64,000 nt of DNA from assembly GCF_014197535.1 (NCBI RefSeq), contig NZ_JACIFV010000001.1, forward strand, positions 434,001-498,000, in the 5' to 3' direction. Under the pieces are notes generated by a model. The model worked only from the letters and a program-made list of their open reading frames with translations, was not told where the DNA came from and ran no database searches. Positions 61,248 through 64,000 of the stretch are shown here, in pieces; positions within the stretch are counted from its first letter, which is position 1, and each line of letters begins with the position of its first letter. The stretch comes from Rhizobium aethiopicum (lineage in GTDB: Bacteria > Pseudomonadota > Alphaproteobacteria > Rhizobiales > Rhizobiaceae). The position numbers and the translations under genes were made by a program.

Positions 61248-61826
61248 ATGGAAGTCATCCTTCTCGAACGCATCTCCAAGCTCGGCCAGATGGGCGAAAC
61301 CGTAAAGGTTCGCGACGGCTTTGCCCGCAACTACCTGCTGCCGCTCGGCAAGGCGCTGCGCGCCAACGCCGCCAACAAGACCCGCTTCGAAGCCGAGCGC
61401 GCGACGCTCGAAGCCCGCAACCTCGAGCGCAAGTCGGAAGCCCAGAAGGTCGCCGACGTCCTCGACGGCAAGTCCTTCATCGTCGTGCGCTCCGCCGGCG
61501 AAACCGGCCAGCTCTACGGCTCGGTCGCTGCCCGTGACGTCGTCGAGATCCTCGCCGCCGAAGGTTTCAACATCGGCCGCAACCAGGTTCATCTCAACAC
61601 GCCGATCAAGGCGATCGGCCTGCACAAGGTCGAACTGCAGCTGCATGCCGAAGTCGAAATCAGCGTCGAGCTGAACGTTGCCCGTTCTGCCGAAGAGGCA
61701 GAGCGTCAGGCCAAGGGCGAAGAGCTCACTTCGGTCGACGCGATTTACGGTGTCGACGAAGACGCACTGCGTCCGGAAGATTTCTTCGATCCGGAAGCTG
61801 ACGGCCTCGACGAAGACGAAGCATAA
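61248..61826 (+). CDS. rplI: 50S ribosomal protein L9 (bL9)
   Basis: Binds domain V of 23S rRNA with its N-terminal domain. The 192-residue protein begins [20 protein letters not shown] and includes [17 protein letters not shown], the long connecting helix and the C-terminal domain. An acidic tail ([16 protein letters not shown]) extends past the E. coli length, as in other alphaproteobacteria. The start ATG follows AGAAAGGAACAAGAAA. A terminator follows. Confidence 0.97.
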   Translation: MEVILLERISKLGQMGETVKVRDGFARNYLLPLGKALRANAANKTRFEAERATLEARNLERKSEAQKVADVLDGKSFIVVRSAGETGQLYGSVAARDVVEILAAEGFNIGRNQVHLNTPIKAIGLHKVELQLHAEVEISVELNVARSAEEAERQAKGEELTSVDAIYGVDEDALRPEDFFDPEADGLDEDEA

Positions 61827-62194
61827 TTCTCGACGGAAATTCCGTGAGAGGGAGAGCCCGGCCACCGCGCCGGGCTTTTTCTTTTCCGTACGTTCCGGGT
61901 TCGCGGAGCCGTTGGTCGCTTTTTAGCGGGGGATTACCCGGATGTTTTTGCTGCGTGCCCGATGTCATCGGGCTAACATATCCTTCTCCGGAACGGATGA
62001 GCTGAGTCGGCTCCGTCCCGTGTCCCGCGGGTGACACTGCCAGTATTTCTGAATTGTGGCTCCCGGGACTGTGGAGAAGTCGAACAATGGGCACAGCGTT
62101 CAGGATTTAGGCGAGACGAGCCCCGCTCCTTTCGCAGCCCCTTGATTTTCTCCATCCGGAATTGCAAATCCGGAATTGGAAAAAGACAGAACGG
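61827..62194. other. 368-bp intergenic region between rplI and dnaB
   Basis: After the rplI terminator the stretch has several short dyads, including a GCCCGA/TCGGGC hairpin at 61957-61973 and GTGTC/GACAC at 62020-62037, and probably the dnaB promoter. No coding frame is credible. A small RNA or leader structure is possible, but nothing in the sequence identifies one. Confidence 0.55.
61855..61885 (+). terminator. Rho-independent terminator of the rpsF-rplI operon
   Basis: An 8-bp stem AGCCCGGC/GCCGGGCT (61855-61862, 61869-61876) with a 6-nt loop is followed immediately by TTTTTCTTTTCC. It is the clearest intrinsic terminator in the window. Confidence 0.9.
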
Positions 62195-63697
62195 ATGATG
62201 ATGAACGACGCCGCTCGAAAGATTGCAGCCGTTGCTCCGTCGGAGCAGCATTACCGCGAAGCACCCAACAATATCGAAGCCGAGCAGGCGCTTCTCGGCG
62301 CCATTCTAATGAACAACGACGCCTATTACCGGGTGTCGGATTTCCTGAAGCCGATCCATCTCTACGAACCGCTGCACCGGAAGATCTTCGAGGTCGCCGG
62401 CGACATCATCCGCATGGGCAAGATCGCCAATCCGGTAACGATCAAGACCTTCCTGAAGGCCGACGAGAAAGTCGGCGACATGACGGTTTCGCAATATCTG
62501 GCGAGCCTTGTCAGCAATGCCGTCACCGTCATCAATGCCGAGGATTATGGCCGGGCGATCTATGATCTCGCGCTGCGCCGGGCGCTGATCACCATCGGCG
62601 AGGATGTCGTCAACATCGCCTATGACGCGCCGCTCGATATGCCGCCGCAGTCGCAGATCGAGGATACCGAACGCCGGCTGTTCGAGCTCGCCGAAAACGG
62701 CCGTTACGATGGCGGCTTCCAGTCCTTCAACGACGCCGTGGCGCTGGCGATCGACATGGCCGCCGTCGCCAAGGAACGCGACGGCGGCCTTTCCGGCATT
62801 TCCACCGGCATCCATTCGCTGGATTCGAAGATGGGCGGCCTGCAGCGTTCGGACTTGATCATCCTCGCCGGACGCCCCGGCATGGGCAAGACCTCGCTTG
62901 CCACGAACATCGCCTACAATATCGCCGCCGCCTACGAAGGCGAGGTCCAGTCGGACGGCAGCATGAAGGCGAAAAACGGCGGCGTCGTCGGCTTTTATTC
63001 ACTCGAAATGTCGTCGGAACAGCTCGCCACCCGTATCATCTCCGAGCAGACGGAAGTCTCCTCCTCGAAGATCCGCCGCGGCGACATCAACGATGCCGAT
63101 TTCGAAAAGCTCGTCGCCTGCTCGATGATGATGCAGAAAGTGCCGCTCTATATCGACCAGACCGGCGGCATCTCGATCGCCCAGCTTTCAGCGCGGGCGC
63201 GCCGCCTCAAGCGCCAGCGCGGCCTCGATGTGCTTGTGGTCGACTACGTGCAGCTGATGACCGGCTCGGGCAAGTCAAGCGACAACCGCGTCCAGGAAAT
63301 CACCCAGATCACTACCGGCCTCAAGGCGCTCGGCAAGGAGCTCAACGTTCCGATCATCGCGCTGTCGCAGCTGTCGCGTCAGGTCGAAAGCCGCGACGAC
63401 AAGCGCCCGCAGCTCTCCGACCTTCGTGAATCCGGCTCGATCGAGCAGGATGCCGACGTCGTGCTCTTCGTGTTCCGCGAGGAATATTACGTCAAGAACC
63501 AGGAGCCGCGCGATCCTCACGATCCCAAATATCCGGAATGGGAAGCACTGTTCGACAAGGTGAAGGGCACGGCTGACGTGATCATCGCCAAGCAGCGTCA
63601 CGGACCGACAGGCACGGTGAAGCTAGCCTTCCAGGCGGAATTCACGCGCTTCGCCGACCTCGCAGATCCTTCCTTCATCCAATACGAGGAACATTGA
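62195..63697 (+). CDS. dnaB: Replicative DNA helicase
   Basis: Hexameric 5'-3' helicase of the replication fork, about 500 residues. The N-terminal DnaB domain (PNNIEAEQALLGAILMNNDA) binds primase. The RecA-like motor has Walker A GRPGMGKTSLATN, Walker B LDVLVVDYVQLM and the arginine-finger region LSRQVESRDDKRPQLSDLRE. A roughly 15-residue insertion (EGEVQSDGSMKAKNG) follows the Walker A helix, as in other rhizobial DnaB. Three tandem ATGs (62195, 62198, 62201) make the exact start ambiguous by two residues. Secure family. Confidence 0.96.
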   Translation: MMMNDAARKIAAVAPSEQHYREAPNNIEAEQALLGAILMNNDAYYRVSDFLKPIHLYEPLHRKIFEVAGDIIRMGKIANPVTIKTFLKADEKVGDMTVSQYLASLVSNAVTVINAEDYGRAIYDLALRRALITIGEDVVNIAYDAPLDMPPQSQIEDTERRLFELAENGRYDGGFQSFNDAVALAIDMAAVAKERDGGLSGISTGIHSLDSKMGGLQRSDLIILAGRPGMGKTSLATNIAYNIAAAYEGEVQSDGSMKAKNGGVVGFYSLEMSSEQLATRIISEQTEVSSSKIRRGDINDADFEKLVACSMMMQKVPLYIDQTGGISIAQLSARARRLKRQRGLDVLVVDYVQLMTGSGKSSDNRVQEITQITTGLKALGKELNVPIIALSQLSRQVESRDDKRPQLSDLRESGSIEQDADVVLFVFREEYYVKNQEPRDPHDPKYPEWEALFDKVKGTADVIIAKQRHGPTGTVKLAFQAEFTRFADLADPSFIQYEEH

Positions 63698-63721
63698 CGC
63701 GGTTTCCCGCGTCGATTTTCT

Positions 63722-64000
63722 TCAGAGCCCTGCAGCCCGCAACAGCGCAACCGTTGCGACGCCGACCACGACGCTTGCAAGCATCGGCAGGCGGCGCGCG
63801 GCGATTGCCGTTGCCGCGCAGGCCAGCGTCTCCGCCCAGCCGGTCGCAAAGGCGGTCGGGGCGATGACGGCCATCAGCACGGCCGGCGGAATGGCTTCGA
63901 TCGCCGTTCTCCGGCGCTCATCGATCTCGACATGCCGGATCAGAACGAGACCGCTGACGCGGGTGAAGACGGTTGCGGCAGCCATCGCGAGGATGGCGAT
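63722..64000 (-). CDS. AzlD-type branched-chain amino acid transport protein, 5' part missing
   Basis: Small membrane protein of the AzlD family, the partner of AzlC in an amino-acid exporter. The visible part contains the family opening AILAMAAATVFTRVSG, then IEAIPPAVLMAVIAP and TAIAARRLPMLASVVVGVA, with three hydrophobic segments. The frame is open to the end of the window, so the start lies outside; an internal ATG at 63985 is too short for the family. Its stop is 24 bp from the convergent dnaB stop. Confidence 0.75.
   Translation of the reverse strand: MAILAMAAATVFTRVSGLVLIRHVEIDERRRTAIEAIPPAVLMAVIAPTAFATGWAETLACAATAIAARRLPMLASVVVGVATVALLRAAGL

Overview
The window looks like chromosomal DNA of a fast-growing rhizobium (Rhizobium etli / R. 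leguminosarum group). The inference rests on high GC with rhizobial codon use, RIME-like intergenic palindromes (9-bp GGGGAGAAG arms), a RopB/Omp25-type outer membrane protein, and alphaproteobacterial gene orders (uvrC-pgsA-moaD-moaE; lptF-lptG-lptD-surA-like-pdxA-rsmA; fabD-fabG-acpP-fabF-mltG-yicC-gmk; rpsF-rpsR-DUF2232-rplI-dnaB). No rRNA, tRNA, CRISPR array, insertion sequence or phage gene was seen.

Layout. 0-1.4 kb: purM (5' cut by the window) and purN. 1.9-6 kb, minus strand: a solitary phnM, then a molybdopterin oxidoreductase overlapping a NudK-like Nudix hydrolase. 6-8.3 kb: rlmJ, a GST and an outer membrane protein. 8.6-13.1 kb: SDR, uvrC, pgsA, moaD and moaE, with a RIME pair between moaD and moaE. 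13.1-15.1 kb: a lone LivH-type permease diverging from a CGNR/ABATE regulator and a lipoprotein, with a perfect 13-bp inverted repeat in the shared promoter region. 15.2-27.8 kb: housekeeping and accessory genes (ndk, GST, DinB, degenerate GGDEF protein, ABC-F ATPase, NodB-type deacetylase, small secreted Cys protein, prolyl oligopeptidase, Gfo/Idh/MocA oxidoreductase, holC, pepA, PAP2 phosphatase). 27.9-35.5 kb: the LPS-export block lptF-lptG-lptD, then a SurA-like chaperone, pdxA and rsmA.

35.6-51.1 kb is a compact catabolic island that I read as uptake and side-chain degradation of lignin-type phenylpropanoids. The minus-strand operon encodes a feruloyl-CoA synthetase-like ligase, a hydroxycinnamoyl-CoA hydratase/lyase, a zinc alcohol dehydrogenase and a CalB-like coniferyl aldehyde dehydrogenase. 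A MarR regulator faces it across a promoter with an operator-like palindrome. An AraC regulator then diverges from a second operon holding a vanillin-dehydrogenase-like ALDH, a complete five-gene Liv-type ABC importer, a CalA-like coniferyl alcohol dehydrogenase and a second, paralogous ALDH. Together they would carry out coniferyl alcohol -> coniferyl aldehyde -> ferulate -> feruloyl-CoA -> vanillin -> vanillate. The island sits between rsmA and gmk and abuts a decayed fragment of an OmpR-type response regulator, which suggests a recombination junction.

51.3-57.8 kb (minus) is the fatty-acid and cell-envelope cluster. 58-64 kb (plus) holds an aldo/keto reductase, the S6/S18/L9 operon behind a recognisable sigma70 promoter with a leader of about 200 nt, the replicative helicase dnaB, and the edge of an AzlD-type gene. 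Substrate assignments in the island are inferences from family resemblance and context.
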